Notes: a model not told the origin generated them from the sequence alone. Shown: positions 1 to 8,762, counted from the stretch's first letter. The stretch is 64,000 bases of DNA from Halobacteriales archaeon QS_4_69_225 (GCA_003020965.1 PXRL01000027.1:1-64000); one strand, 5' to 3'. Program-made: numbers and translations.

Positions 1-1690
1 ACTGGATGTGGACGTCCTTCTGGGAGATGTCCTCGTCGGAGAACTTCTTGATGATGGCGGAGACGTTCTGGACGGCCTCCTGGGCCATCTCCTTGAGCTG
101 GCCGGTGGCGATGACCTCGCCGGGGCCCTGCGACGGGGCCACCTCGGCCATCACCGGCAGGACGATACCGGAGTCTTCGCCCATCACGGCCAGGCCGTTG
201 ACGCGGCCGACGACGTCGCCTTCGTTGACCGTCAGCTCGTAGTCCTTCCGGCGCTCGATGTAATCGTCGGCCAGTTGCTGTTCGATGGACCGCGAGCGGG
301 CCTTCGCCTGCAGGACGTCCCCGCGGGCCGTGTGGTCGCGGTCCTCCGCGCGGGCGATGTCGCCCGCCACGCGGATGAGGCCGCCGAGGTCACGGAACTC
401 CAGCGACAGGTGGTTCTTCCGGCCGGCGCGCCGCTGGGCCTCGAGGATGATCTCCTCGATCGCCTCGCGGGTGAACGGCGGCAGCCGGCCGTCGTTGTCG
501 ACCTCCTGGGCGACGAAGCGGGCGTACTTGCGGCGCATCTCCGGGCTGTCGTCGATGGTGTCGTCCATGTACACCTCGTAGCCGTACCCCTTGATGCGGG
601 ACCGCAGCGCCGGGTGCATGTTCTCCATGGCGTCGAGGTTGCCGGCGGCGACCATGATGAAGTCCGTCGGCACGGGCTCGGTCTGGACCATCGCGCCCGA
701 GGACCGTTCGGACTGGCCCGTGATGGCGAACTCGCCTTCCTGGATGGCCGTCATCAGCTTCTGCTGGCTGCGGATGTCCAGGGTGTTGATCTCGTCGACG
801 AACAGCACGCCCTTGTTGGCCTTGTGGATGCCGCCGGCCTCGACGCGGTCGTGGCTGGGCGTTTCCATGCCGCCGGACTGGAAGGGGTCGTGGCGGACGT
901 CGCCCAGCAGCGCGCCGGCGTGGGCGCCGGTGGCGTCTTCGAACGGTGCGACCTGCTGGTCGGCGTTGTTGACCAGCAGGTTCGGCACCATCGCGTCGCC
1001 GTTGCGGCTCATGTAGCGGAACGCCAGGTAGATGACGCCCGCGGCGATGAGCCCCAGCAGGAGCCGCTGGACGATGAGGATGGCGTAGCCGAACACCACG
1101 AGGATGATGATCCACATCAGGAACGACTTCATCTGGTTCCGTTTGCGGGCTTCCTCCTTGTGGGCCTCGACGATCTGCTCGCCCTTGCCGGCCGGCACCG
1201 TCCGGACCTTCGGCTCGTTGCCGTCGTCGGGGTTGTGGTAGACGAGCACGTCCTGCAGCTCCTCCTTCGGCAGGAGCTGGCTCATCGCCTTCGCCAGCAT
1301 CGACTTGCCGGTCCCGGGAGAGCCGATCATCATGACGTGGCGGCGCTGTTTGGCCGCCTTCAGCACGATGTCGCGGGCGTGGTCCTGCCCGATGACCTGG
1401 TCGACGAGCCGGTCGGGAACCTTGATCTCCTCGCTGGAGTCGACCTGGAGCCCGCCCAGGAGGTCGTCCTCGCTGTTTTCGTCTATCTCTACCTCGGAGT
1501 CGACGCGGACGTCGCTTCCGAGGTCGGAACCGTCGAGCAGCTCCTCGTCGTCGTCCAGCTGCTCGTCGGCACCCCGTTCGTTCGGCGACCGCCGACCGTT
1601 GCGGTCCGGCTCCCCGGGGTCCGACTCCGGCTCCTCCGTCGGGTCCCGGCGCCCATCGGCGCCGGTGTCTGGGTCCTTGTCGTTGCTCAT
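1..1690 (-). CDS. lonB: Archaeal LonB ATP-dependent membrane protease (3' part outside window)
   Basis: The reading frame starts at the ATG complementary to 1688-1690 and runs off the left edge, giving about 563 residues. An acidic N-terminal tail of roughly 90 residues precedes the AAA+ domain. Walker A (GSPGTGKS) is followed by two hydrophobic segments (around SFLMWIIILVVFGYAIL and LLLGLIAAGVIYLAF) inserted before Walker B (KGVLFVDEIN); this is the hallmark of membrane-anchored archaeal LonB. The sensor/arginine-finger region (ENMHPALRSRIKGYG) is present, and the start of the linker to the Lon protease domain is visible. The catalytic Ser-Lys dyad should lie outside the window. In haloarchaea LonB degrades regulatory and membrane-associated proteins and is generally essential. 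It is divergent from nadM. Confidence 0.95.
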   Translation of the reverse strand, partial: MSNDKDPDTGADGRRDPTEEPESDPGEPDRNGRRSPNERGADEQLDDDEELLDGSDLGSDVRVDSEVEIDENSEDDLLGGLQVDSSEEIKVPDRLVDQVIGQDHARDIVLKAAKQRRHVMMIGSPGTGKSMLAKAMSQLLPKEELQDVLVYHNPDDGNEPKVRTVPAGKGEQIVEAHKEEARKRNQMKSFLMWIIILVVFGYAILIVQRLLLGLIAAGVIYLAFRYMSRNGDAMVPNLLVNNADQQVAPFEDATGAHAGALLGDVRHDPFQSGGMETPSHDRVEAGGIHKANKGVLFVDEINTLDIRSQQKLMTAIQEGEFAITGQSERSSGAMVQTEPVPTDFIMVAAGNLDAMENMHPALRSRIKGYGYEVYMDDTIDDSPEMRRKYARFVAQEVDNDGRLPPFTREAIEEIILEAQRRAGRKNHLSLEFRDLGGLIRVAGDIARAEDRDHTARGDVLQAKARSRSIEQQLADDYIERRKDYELTVNEGDVVGRVNGLAVMGEDSGIVLPVMAEVAPSQGPGEVIATGQLKEMAQEAVQNVSAIIKKFSDEDISQKDVHIQ

Positions 1691-1707
1691 AGAACCGTTG
1701 CTATACC

Positions 1708-1736
1708 CGACATTGGGGGATGTCGATTGATATACT
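1708..1736 (-). promoter_or_regulatory. Candidate lonB promoter with inverted-repeat operator
   Basis: Reading the minus strand, an A/T-rich TATA-like stretch (AAGTATATCA, about 1727-1736) is followed by the inverted repeat CGACAT-N6-ATGTCG at 1708-1725, just before the lonB start at 1690. With TATA-to-start-site spacing near 25 bp, the repeat would cover the initiation zone. That is where an archaeal repressor would block RNA polymerase. The repeat is seen; the regulatory role is inferred. Confidence 0.4.
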
Positions 1737-1830
1737 TTCTCCCAAGAGCAAGCTTCGGAACTGCCGAAAACCGCACGACCGCGACGGGATAGCTCGCCGG
1801 AATGACCCGGCGGTCCGGCGACTCGCCGAG

Positions 1831-1840
1831 TTTATAAAAT
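1831..1840 (+). promoter_or_regulatory. TATA box of nadM
   Basis: TTTATAAAAT lies about 26 bp upstream of the ATG at 1860, the spacing expected for a leaderless haloarchaeal transcript. This supports the chosen nadM start. Confidence 0.75.
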
Positions 1841-1859
1841 CGCGTCCCGACCGCCCGAT

Positions 1860-2408
1860 ATGACTCGCGGCTTCTACATCGGCCGCTTCCAGCCGTTCCA
1901 CGAGGGCCACGACACGATGGTCGAGCGGATCAGCCGAGAGGTCGACGAGCTCGTCGTCGGTATCGGCAGCGCCGACAAGTCCCACACCGTCCGCAACCCG
2001 TTCACCGCGGGCGAACGCATCATGATGATCAGAAAGGCGCTCGTGGACCTGGATCTCGTCACCTACGCCGTCCCCATCGAGGACCTCAACCGCAACTCGG
2101 TGTGGGTGAGCCACGTCCGGTCGATGAGCCCGCGGTTCGACGTCGCCTTCTCGAACAACCCGCTGGTCGTCCGGCTGTTCGAGGAGGCCGGCGTGGAGGT
2201 CAGACAGTCCGAGATGTTCGACCGCGAGCGACTGGAGGGGTCGGCGGTCCGCGAACGGATGGCCGCCGACGGCGACTGGGAGTCGCTGGTGCCGGCCGCC
2301 GTCGTCGAGGTCGTCGAGGAGATCGACGGCGTCGAGCGGCTCGCACACGTCAGCGCCAGCGACGCCAACGACGCCGACGGCGACGGCGACCCCGCTGACG
2401 AGCCATGA
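1860..2408 (+). CDS. nadM: Nicotinamide-nucleotide adenylyltransferase (archaeal NadM)
   Basis: 182 residues. Transfers AMP from ATP to nicotinamide mononucleotide, the last step in forming NAD. The N-terminus carries the nucleotidyltransferase signature GRFQPFHEGH at about residues 8-17, and the C-terminal region has the EGSAVRERM variant of the ISGT-type ATP-binding motif. The length matches archaeal NadM (about 170-185) plus a short acidic haloarchaeal tail rich in Asp and Ala. The last four bases overlap the next gene (ATGA), so nadM and the SAM hydrolase are probably co-transcribed and translationally coupled. Confidence 0.93.
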   Translation: MTRGFYIGRFQPFHEGHDTMVERISREVDELVVGIGSADKSHTVRNPFTAGERIMMIRKALVDLDLVTYAVPIEDLNRNSVWVSHVRSMSPRFDVAFSNNPLVVRLFEEAGVEVRQSEMFDRERLEGSAVRERMAADGDWESLVPAAVVEVVEEIDGVERLAHVSASDANDADGDGDPADEP

Positions 2409-3160
2409 TCACGCTCGCGTCGGACTTCGGCACCCCCTACCCCGCCGCGATGAAGGGCGTCATCCTCTCGCGCTGCGACGCCCGCCTCGTGGACGTCGGC
2501 CACGACTTTCCGCGACAGGACGTTCGAACGGCGGCCTTCTGGCTCCGGGAGACCCTGCCGGAGTTCCCGCCGGCGGTCCATCTCGTCGTCGTCGACCCCG
2601 GCGTCGGCACCGACCGCGCCGCCCTGGTCGCCCGGGCCGGCGACCACGCCCTCGTCGGCCCCGACAACGGCGTCCTGCTGCCGGCGGCGCGGGAACTGGC
2701 CGGCGACGACGGCGTCGAGACCTACGAACTCGAAATCGGGGACCCCCGGAGTTCGACGTTCCACGGCCGGGACGTCTTCGCGCCCGGCGCGGCGGCCGTC
2801 CACGACGTCGGCGTCGACCGTCTGTCCGAGCTCGACGACGTCGCGCCAATCGAGAACGTCGTCGACCTGACGTTTCCCGACCCCGACGTGCGCGAGGACG
2901 GTGCCACGGGCGAGGTGCTGGTCGTCGACGGCTTCGGCAACGTCGTCACGAACGTCCCCGGCGATGTCCTGGCCGACCGGGACGCCGTCGCGGCGAACGG
3001 CGACCGGGTGCCGGTCGTCCGGTCGTACGCACACGCCGACGCCGGTGTCCGCGTCGTCACCATCGGCAGCCACGGCAACGTCGAGTTCGCGGTCAACCGG
3101 GGCCGCGGCGACGAAGCGTTCGGGCTGTCGACCGGCGACCGGGTCGAACTCGAGTGGTGA
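2405..3160 (+). CDS. S-adenosylmethionine hydrolase (SAM hydroxide adenosyltransferase, DUF62)
   Basis: 251 residues. The family hydrolyses SAM to adenosine and methionine using activated water or hydroxide. Diagnostic features are the N-terminal TLASDFGTPYPAAMKG with its active-site Asp, VGHDFP, VDPGVGT, FHGRDVFAPGAA, and the C-terminal beta-barrel domain starting near VVDGFGNVVTNVP and ending in an IGSHGNVEFAVNRG segment. The family is related to bacterial fluorinases and chlorinases, but nothing here points to a halogenase and the archaeal members are hydrolases. It overlaps nadM by 4 bp, which suggests coupled NAD and SAM-salvage functions. Confidence 0.9.
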   Translation: MITLASDFGTPYPAAMKGVILSRCDARLVDVGHDFPRQDVRTAAFWLRETLPEFPPAVHLVVVDPGVGTDRAALVARAGDHALVGPDNGVLLPAARELAGDDGVETYELEIGDPRSSTFHGRDVFAPGAAAVHDVGVDRLSELDDVAPIENVVDLTFPDPDVREDGATGEVLVVDGFGNVVTNVPGDVLADRDAVAANGDRVPVVRSYAHADAGVRVVTIGSHGNVEFAVNRGRGDEAFGLSTGDRVELEW

Positions 3161-3198
3161 GGCAGGCGCCGGTCGCCGGCCGGGGCCGTCGGTGGCCG

Positions 3199-3615
3199 CT
3201 ACAGGCGCCTGAGCGCTCTGGCGAACAGTTGCTCCGCCAGGAGGAGCAGGTTGTACGCGACGGTGACGGCGAATCCGACGAGAGCGAACGTCAGCAGTCG
3301 TGGCAGGCCGGGGACGTTGACGATGACGGCGGTCGCGGACAGACTGCCGACCGTCGAGACGGCGTGAACCGTCGAGGCCACGAGCGCGGAGTCCGACCCC
3401 TCGACGTCGGCCGTCTCGAGAAACCCCCGGAAGGCGACGCCGGCCAGCGCCGCGAAGCCGACGAGCGCGCCGAGGACGTACGCCATGGCGCCCCCCAGGG
3501 CGGGGACCCCGTAGGCGTCGATCAGCAGCGCACCGGCACCCCAGATGGACAGCGTGTAGCCGTAGGCCTCCGCCTCGTTGGCGAGGTTGGTCGCGAGGCT
3601 GCGTCGTGCCTCCAT
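3199..3615 (-). CDS. Four-helix membrane protein of unknown function
   Basis: 138 residues with four hydrophobic stretches (near YTLSIWGAGALLIDAYG, GGAMAYVLGALVGFAALAGVAF, VSTVGSLSATAVIVNVPGLP and LLTFALVGFAVTVAYNLLLLAE) and a basic C-terminus. I do not recognise a family. It converges with the SAM hydrolase gene (38 bp apart) and lies downstream of the thermosome gene, from which it is separated by about 100 bp. A haloarchaeal membrane protein of the DUF-only type is the most that can be said. Confidence 0.7.
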   Translation of the reverse strand: MEARRSLATNLANEAEAYGYTLSIWGAGALLIDAYGVPALGGAMAYVLGALVGFAALAGVAFRGFLETADVEGSDSALVASTVHAVSTVGSLSATAVIVNVPGLPRLLTFALVGFAVTVAYNLLLLAEQLFARALRRL

Positions 3616-3718
3616 CGATCGGTCCGTTCCGGTCGGCGGCGTAAGTTCCTGACGGATTTCCGACCGGTCGGCGCCGCGGCTACCTGGAGGTCGGTCGAAA
3701 AGAAATCAGGGTGTGCCG

Positions 3719-5299
3719 CTACTCCGCGGAGATGACGTCGTCGATGCGGGCGATCATGGTCGCCGCCTCGGTGGCGGATTCGACGGCTTCTCGCTTGACG
3801 ACGGCGGGGTCGAGGATGCCGTGCTCGACGGGGTCGCCGACGTCGCCCGTCTGGCCCTCGCTGATGAGGCCGGCGCGGCCCTCGGCGTCGTACGTCGAGC
3901 GGAGGTCGACCAGCGCGTCGATGGGGTCCATGCCGGTGTTCTCCGCGAGCGTGCGCGGCAGGACGTCGACGGCGTCGGCGAAGGCGTCGATGGCCAGCTG
4001 GCGGCGGCCCTCGACGCTGGCGGAGCTCGACCGGATGTGGTCGGCGACCGCGATCTCGGTGGCGCCGGCGCCGGGGACGACGCCGCCAGCGTCCAGCGCG
4101 GCGGTGGCGACGTCCAGGGCGTCACGGAGCGCGCGCTCGAGCTCGTCGGTGACGTGCTCGGTGCCGCCGCGGGCGAAGACGGTGACGGTCTCGGCGGCCG
4201 CGCCGCCCTCGATGAAGGCGAACTCGTCGTCGCCGAACCGCTCGACGGTGAGGCCGTCGGCCTCGCCGAGGCGGCCGGCCTCGAGGTCGTTCAGCGTGCC
4301 GACGAGGCCCGCGCCCGTCGTCCGGGCGACCGAGCGGGCCTCGTCGTCGTCGACGGAGTCGAAGGCGAGGACGTCGTTCTTCGCGAGGTAGGAGCCGACG
4401 GTGTCCTCGACGTCGCCGGTGACGAAGGCGACGTCGACGCCGGCGTCGGCGATGGTGTCGGCGTAGTCGCGGAGCTCGGACTCCTCGGCCTCGATGGCGG
4501 CGTTGAGCTGGTCGACGTTGGAGATGTCGTACTCGGCGTCGATTTCGGCCTCCTGAACCTCCAGGTCGACATCGAGAACGGCGACGGTCGCGTTCTCGAG
4601 CCGCCGGGGCATGTTCTCGTGGACGGGCTCCTCCTCGCTGATGACGCCCTGGACCAGCTCGGTGGCGGAGGCGCCGGGACCGGTCTGGGTCCGGATGGTG
4701 ATGGCGTCGCGGTCGACGCCGTCGTCGTTTTCGACCTGCCGGACGGCGGAGACGATGGTCTCGGCGAGCGCCGCGGCGTCCATGTCGCCGGTGCCCTTGC
4801 CGGTCATCGACGACTCGGCGACGGAAGCCAGCTCGTCGTCGTCGACGTCGTCGGCGAGCGTCTGCTCGTCGATGGCCTCCAGCGCGAAGTCGGCGGCCTG
4901 CTGGTAGCCCTCGACGATGGTCGTCGGGTGGACGTCGTCGTCGAGCAGGTCCTCGGCCTGCGCGAGCAGCTGACCCGCGAGCACGGAGGCGGTCGTCGTC
5001 CCGTCGCCGACCTCCTCTTCCTGTGTCTCGGCGACCTCGACGATCATCGACGCCGCCGGGTGCTCGATGTCCATCTCCTGGAGGATGGTGGCGCCGTCGT
5101 TCGTGATGACGACGTCCCCGGAGTCGGAGACGAGCATCTTGTCCATCCCTCGCGGCCCGAGGGTCGTCCGGACCGACTCGCTTACGGCCTTGCCGGCCGT
5201 GATGTTCGACGACTGTGCGTCCTTCCCGCTGGTGCGTTCGGTGTCCTCGTCGAGAATGAACAGCGGCTGTCCGCGCCGCTGGCGCATCTGCTGTGACAT
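3719..5299 (-). CDS. Thermosome (group II chaperonin) subunit, tail-less CCT3-like type
   Basis: 526 residues. Forms the double-ring ATP-driven folding chamber of archaea. Seen: [12 protein letters not shown] and [10 protein letters not shown] near the N-terminus, the ATP-hydrolysis motif [12 protein letters not shown] near residue 95, and the helix before the second nucleotide-contact region. That region reads [12 protein letters not shown] instead of the usual VPGGGATE. The protein stops at [10 protein letters not shown] and lacks the Gly/Met-rich C-terminal tail typical of the major haloarchaeal subunits (about 555-562 residues). Its length matches the third, minor subunit (CCT3, about 524) of Haloferax. 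Assignment to that subfamily is inferred. It has its own promoter. Confidence 0.93.
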   Translation of the reverse strand: MSQQMRQRRGQPLFILDEDTERTSGKDAQSSNITAGKAVSESVRTTLGPRGMDKMLVSDSGDVVITNDGATILQEMDIEHPAASMIVEVAETQEEEVGDGTTTASVLAGQLLAQAEDLLDDDVHPTTIVEGYQQAADFALEAIDEQTLADDVDDDELASVAESSMTGKGTGDMDAAALAETIVSAVRQVENDDGVDRDAITIRTQTGPGASATELVQGVISEEEPVHENMPRRLENATVAVLDVDLEVQEAEIDAEYDISNVDQLNAAIEAEESELRDYADTIADAGVDVAFVTGDVEDTVGSYLAKNDVLAFDSVDDDEARSVARTTGAGLVGTLNDLEAGRLGEADGLTVERFGDDEFAFIEGGAAAETVTVFARGGTEHVTDELERALRDALDVATAALDAGGVVPGAGATEIAVADHIRSSSASVEGRRQLAIDAFADAVDVLPRTLAENTGMDPIDALVDLRSTYDAEGRAGLISEGQTGDVGDPVEHGILDPAVVKREAVESATEAATMIARIDDVISAE

Positions 5300-5325
5300 G
5301 TTCGGTCCGTATGTCGTCAGCGGTT

Positions 5326-5341
5326 CTATATAGTATTTTCG
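5326..5341 (-). promoter_or_regulatory. Thermosome promoter with CGAA element and TATA box
   Basis: On the minus strand the sequence CGAAAATACTATATAG ends about 27 bp before the start codon at 5299. CGAA sits directly upstream of the TATA box; a CGAA element near the TATA box has been described for haloarchaeal chaperonin heat-shock promoters. Heat induction here is inferred from that resemblance only. Confidence 0.6.
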
Positions 5342-5392
5342 TAAGCCGGCCGCGACGGAGGCGGATCGGTCCTCGGCGTCACGGGTGGGTTT

Positions 5393-6292
5393 TTATCGGG
5401 AGTCGTACACCGCGACGGCCCGGTCGGTCCGGCTGCTCCTGCCGCTGGGGTTCCGCTTCGGCGATCGGTCGGCGTAGCGAGCCCGGATGCCGTCCGCGTA
5501 GCCGGCGACGCCGCCGACGGCGACGTCGCGGCCGCTGCCGAGCCAGCGGGTCGGGCTGGCGTCGCCGCGGACGACGTCCCGGAGGGTGTCGACGGCGTCG
5601 ACCGCCGCGTGGCGGACCGTCCGAAGCGGGACCGTCGGGTGGAGGCCGTAGTTCTTCGCCAGCCGGTAGGCCAGCGAGTAGTACCGCCGGCGCCAGTTCC
5701 GCTCGGTCGTGCCGCCGTCCGGCGCGGCCTCCCGGGAGACGCACATCTCGGCGGCCCAGGCGACCCCGTGGCCGAGACCGGCGACGCGGTGGGCGGCGTC
5801 GCGGGCGCCGCCGGTCGCCAGGTTCTCGTCGAAGCCGTCCAGCGCCTCGAGCACCTCGCGGGTGAACGCCGCGTTGCCGCCGTTGAAGTAGGTCACCGAC
5901 CGGCCGCAGATGGCCCGCGTCTCGATGGCGTCCGCCGTGACGCCGGCGCGGAGCTGTTCGTGGGCCGGGCCGGTCGCGACGTCGGCCGCCGGGAGGGTCG
6001 CCTCGACCGCCCGGCACCAGCCGGCCTCGACCCGAACGGTCGGCAGCAGGAAGGCGACGACGTCGCCGTCGGTCCGGGCGAGGCCGGCGTTGCGGGCGGT
6101 GTTGACGTTCCTGTCGTCGATCTCGACGAGCACGTCGACGTCGTCCCGCGCCCGTACCATCCCGCTGGTTCCGTCGGTGGACGGTCCGTTGACGACGACC
6201 ACCTCGTCGGGCGCCTCCGACGACAGGGCGTCGAGACAGCCCTCGAGTTGGTCGCGGTCGTTCAGCGCCGGAACGACCACCGAGACGTCCAT
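5393..6292 (-). CDS. Glycosyltransferase family 2 protein lacking the usual DxD metal motif
   Basis: 299 residues. The GT-A fold start is clear: MDVSVVVPALNDRDQL, VVVVNGPSTDGT, and the RNVNTARNAGL segment that contacts the nucleotide sugar. Where most GT2 enzymes have a D-D-D or DxD metal site after the GDVVAF strand, this protein reads LLPTVRV, so the canonical metal ligand is absent. The acceptor region FNGGNAAFTREVLEALDGFDE and GGARDAAHR are conserved as in haloarchaeal GT2 proteins. It could be a metal-independent or degenerate enzyme. It lies 49 bp downstream of the methyltransferase gene on the same strand, perhaps forming a two-gene unit for surface glycan or lipid modification. Confidence 0.8.
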   Translation of the reverse strand: MDVSVVVPALNDRDQLEGCLDALSSEAPDEVVVVNGPSTDGTSGMVRARDDVDVLVEIDDRNVNTARNAGLARTDGDVVAFLLPTVRVEAGWCRAVEATLPAADVATGPAHEQLRAGVTADAIETRAICGRSVTYFNGGNAAFTREVLEALDGFDENLATGGARDAAHRVAGLGHGVAWAAEMCVSREAAPDGGTTERNWRRRYYSLAYRLAKNYGLHPTVPLRTVRHAAVDAVDTLRDVVRGDASPTRWLGSGRDVAVGGVAGYADGIRARYADRSPKRNPSGRSSRTDRAVAVYDSR

Positions 6293-6341
6293 GCGGTCGA
6301 CTCCGCGCCCGAGTGATAAAAGCCCCGCGCCCGACGCCGGC

Positions 6342-7052
6342 TCAGCCGGGGACGCGGGTGTTCCAGTAGGAGACCGAGGCGAGTCGACTGCCGGCGGGCG
6401 ACCGTCCGACCGTCGCGTCCAGGGCCCGGAACGGCCCGGCGAGCCAGCCGGGCACCTGTCGGTAGAAGCCGTACGGGACGACGAAGTCGTGGCTGGCGTC
6501 GACCAGCCGGAGGTCGGCGCCGACGACCAGCTCCCGGACCTCCCGCTCGGAGTAGAGCCGCGACCCCATCGGCAGTGCCCAGTTGTAGATCGACCGGGCG
6601 GAGTAGCGCTTGAACGTGTCGAAGAACACCTGCTCGCTGGCGACCCGCCGGAGCTCGCTCATGAACCCCTCGGGGTCGGGTGCCAGGTGGAAAAACCGCA
6701 TCGCGAACACCGAATCGAAGTGATCGTCCGGGAACGGCAGACCGCCGGCGTCGGCCTGCATGAACTCGACCGATTCCTCGACGCCCGTGGCCCGCGCCTT
6801 CACCCGCCCCTGTTCGAGCATCGCCTCGGAGATGTCGACCCCGACGATGTCGGCCCCGCGGGCGGCGAGGGCGGTGGTGAACCGCCCGGTCCCGCAGGCG
6901 ACCTCCAGGATCCGCCGGCCGTCGACCGGCGAGAGCGCCTCGAGAGCCGCCTTCTTCTCGCGACGGTCGATGTAGCGGCCGCCGCGGGAGAACCGCTTGT
7001 CCTCGTAGGTCTCGGCGACGTCGTGCTCCTGGTACCACTCCCGTCCTTTCAC
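6342..7052 (-). CDS. Class I SAM-dependent methyltransferase
   Basis: 236 residues. The SAM-binding motif I reads ILEVACGTGRFTTALA (about residues 47-62), followed by an acidic residue after beta-2 (IVGVDISEAML), motif II (FDSVFAMRFFHLAPDPEGFM) and a late PAGSRLASVSYWNTR segment. The substrate is not evident; the family includes ubiquinone/menaquinone-type and small-molecule methyltransferases. It is upstream of the GT2 gene on the same strand and is divergent from the small winged-helix gene at 7252. Confidence 0.85.
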   Translation of the reverse strand: MKGREWYQEHDVAETYEDKRFSRGGRYIDRREKKAALEALSPVDGRRILEVACGTGRFTTALAARGADIVGVDISEAMLEQGRVKARATGVEESVEFMQADAGGLPFPDDHFDSVFAMRFFHLAPDPEGFMSELRRVASEQVFFDTFKRYSARSIYNWALPMGSRLYSEREVRELVVGADLRLVDASHDFVVPYGFYRQVPGWLAGPFRALDATVGRSPAGSRLASVSYWNTRVPG

Positions 7053-7251
7053 GCTAGTTCGTCCGTCCCGGCCGTGCTACAAAAGGATGCTGGATGCGCC
7101 GGAACCGGCCGACGACGCGCCGTTGCGGCGGCTGCCGCGACGGGACCGTCGGGCGTCGAAATATAAGGGTTCATTATATACATGGGAGTGTAGGTATTGT
7201 TTTGACACACTTGTAGCGAAGCTTTACAATCGGGGTCCGTGGACTGGACGC

Positions 7252-7536
7252 ATGACCACGACCACGACCACGGAGGAACGCTCACCTCAGGCCGACTCGC
7301 CGTTGGCGGACCCCGACTACCGCGACCGGCTCCGCGAACTGCCGCCCAGCGCGAAGCTCGTCGCGAAGGTGCTGGAAGGGGCTTCGCCGCTCTCGCAGGG
7401 TCAACTCGCCGAGGAGTCGCTGCTGCCCGACCGCACCGTCCGGTACGCCCTGAACCGCCTCGAGGATAAAGAGCTCGTCGGCTCCCGCTACTCATTCGAC
7501 GACGCCCGCAAGCAGGTCTACTTCCTGACGGACTGA
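7252..7536 (+). CDS. Small MarR-like winged helix-turn-helix protein
   Basis: 94 residues. I chose the ATG at 7252 because a TATA-like TTTACAAT lies at 7223-7230, about 25 bp upstream; the longer frame from 7087 would run through the promoter. A Thr-rich start leads into a wHTH: LPPSAKLVAKVLEGASPLSQGQLAEES (helices 1-2), LLPDRTVRYALNRLEDKELV (recognition helix), then a short wing ending DDARKQVYFLTD. Single-domain wHTH proteins of this size are common haloarchaeal transcription regulators of the MarR/ArsR type. The target is unknown. The gene is followed 10 bp later by a T-run and a strong hairpin. Confidence 0.85.
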   Translation: MTTTTTTEERSPQADSPLADPDYRDRLRELPPSAKLVAKVLEGASPLSQGQLAEESLLPDRTVRYALNRLEDKELVGSRYSFDDARKQVYFLTD

Positions 7537-7890
7537 TCCTCCGACCTTTTTGCACGGGCCGGCTTCGCCGGCCCGGCAAAAACGTCCTCAGAAGCGCGTC
7601 GCGCTTCTGATGGGCTGCGGAAGACGCCGCGCGTCTTCCGAACGTCGATGGAAAAATAGCGCGTGCTCCCTTCGGCGAGCCTACGGCTCGCGTTAGTCGC
7701 TCGCCGCTACCGCTCGGGCGGCCGCGCCGCCCTCGCGGGTGCTGACGGTGTCTCCGGGTCCTGCCCGCACGGAACTCCCGTCGACTGCTCGCCCCTATTG
7801 CAGTCTTTGGATCGGTATGAGGCCACTCGTGGACCGCCGATACCGCGGCCCCCGCCCACCGCTTAAGTCGGCGCCGCCCCTGCCGCCGGT
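7537..7890. repeat. Palindrome-rich intergenic element (copy 1)
   Basis: There is no supported gene in this 354-bp gap. It begins with a hairpin at 7547-7582 whose outer arms are TTTTTGC and GCAAAAA and whose inner arms are CGGGCCGG and CCGGCCCG around a CTTCG loop. Further palindromes follow: TCAGAAGCGC/GCGCTTCTGA (about 7588-7610) and GGAAGACGC/GCGTCTTCC (about 7619-7639). A GCGTTAGTCG word lies at 7690-7699. The same outer arms and the same GCGTTAGTCG word recur after the TRAM gene at 11705-11806, also directly behind a stop codon. The T-run probably terminates transcription of the upstream gene. The rest may be a small dispersed element. Confidence 0.7.
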
Positions 7891-8661
7891 ATGCGCGTCG
7901 AGCGCGTTCCCGTCGAGGTCTCGACCCGGGCACCCACCGGCGAGACCGCCTGTTACGTCCTCGGGCGCGAGGAGGCGCTGCTCGTCGACCCGGCCGCGCC
8001 CGACGACCGGATCGAGGCCGCCCTCGACCGAGTGAGCCACGTGGCCGTCACCCACCACCACCCGGACCACGTCGGCGCGGTCGCCGACTACGCGGCGGCG
8101 GCCGACGCGACCGTCTGGTGCCGCAGCGGCTACGCCGACGACTTCCGGAAGGCGACGGGCGCCGAGCCCGACCGGACCTTCGCCGAGGGCACCGCCGTCG
8201 AGACCGGCGACGGTCCCGTCGTCGTGCGGGACACCCCGGGCCATGCACCGGAGCACGTCGCCTTCGAGACGCCCGACGCGCTCGTCGCCGGCGACCTCGC
8301 GGTCGCCGCCGGAAGCGTCGTCGTCGCCTCCCCGGAGGGCGACATGCGCGCGTACCTCGCGTCGCTGCGGCGCGTGCTCGGCCGGTCGCCCGACCGGCTC
8401 CTGCCCGCCCACGGCCCCGTCGTCGACGACCCGGCGGCGACCTGCGAGCGACTCATCGCCCACCGACTCGACCGCGAGCGCCGCGTGCTGGCGGCCGTCG
8501 AGGACGGCAACCGTACCGTCGCCGACATTACCGACGCCGCCTACGACAAGGACCTCACCGGCGTCCGGGACCTCGCCGGCCTCACCGTCCGGGCGCACCT
8601 CGACAAGCTCGCGGCGGCGGCCCGGGTGGAATGGGACGGCTCCCGCGCCGACCCGGCCTGA
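7891..8661 (+). CDS. MBL-fold metallo-hydrolase (LACTB2-like)
   Basis: 256 residues. Metallo-beta-lactamase fold with the binuclear metal signature THHHPDHVGA (H-x-H-x-D-H) near residue 53, a second His in DTPGHAPEHVAF, Asp in ALVAGDLAV, and the late His in LLPAHGP. After the metal core comes a C-terminal helical/winged domain (about residues 185-250: LDRERRVLAAVEDGNRTVADITDAAY) typical of LACTB2-like and glyoxalase-II-like proteins. The substrate is unknown; thioester or RNA hydrolysis are both seen in relatives. It is preceded by GC-rich palindromes and followed directly by the left end of an IS200/605-type element. Confidence 0.88.
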   Translation: MRVERVPVEVSTRAPTGETACYVLGREEALLVDPAAPDDRIEAALDRVSHVAVTHHHPDHVGAVADYAAAADATVWCRSGYADDFRKATGAEPDRTFAEGTAVETGDGPVVVRDTPGHAPEHVAFETPDALVAGDLAVAAGSVVVASPEGDMRAYLASLRRVLGRSPDRLLPAHGPVVDDPAATCERLIAHRLDRERRVLAAVEDGNRTVADITDAAYDKDLTGVRDLAGLTVRAHLDKLAAAARVEWDGSRADPA

Positions 8662-8762
8662 CACGGCAGCGAGCGGAAGCCCACTCCTTCGGGGTGGGTG
8701 CGAGCGATAGGCACGATACAACCGTCCACTGCTCAACCCCTCGGCCTGTGATTCCCACCGGA

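Noticed and set aside
8..1792. Long plus-strand frame antisense to lonB (594 codons), and similar long antisense frames at 3713-5296, 13953-15128, 15607-17214, 25692-27977, 28449-30383, 31114-32985 and 55297-57453
   Set aside because: These arise from codon bias in high-GC genes. They read Val/Leu/Arg/Asp-rich nonsense opposite well-conserved proteins and have no recognisable domain.
2405..3160. DUF62 protein as a halogenase (fluorinase/chlorinase)
   Set aside because: The protein looks like the archaeal SAM hydrolase class. Nothing in the neighbourhood suggests organohalogen metabolism.
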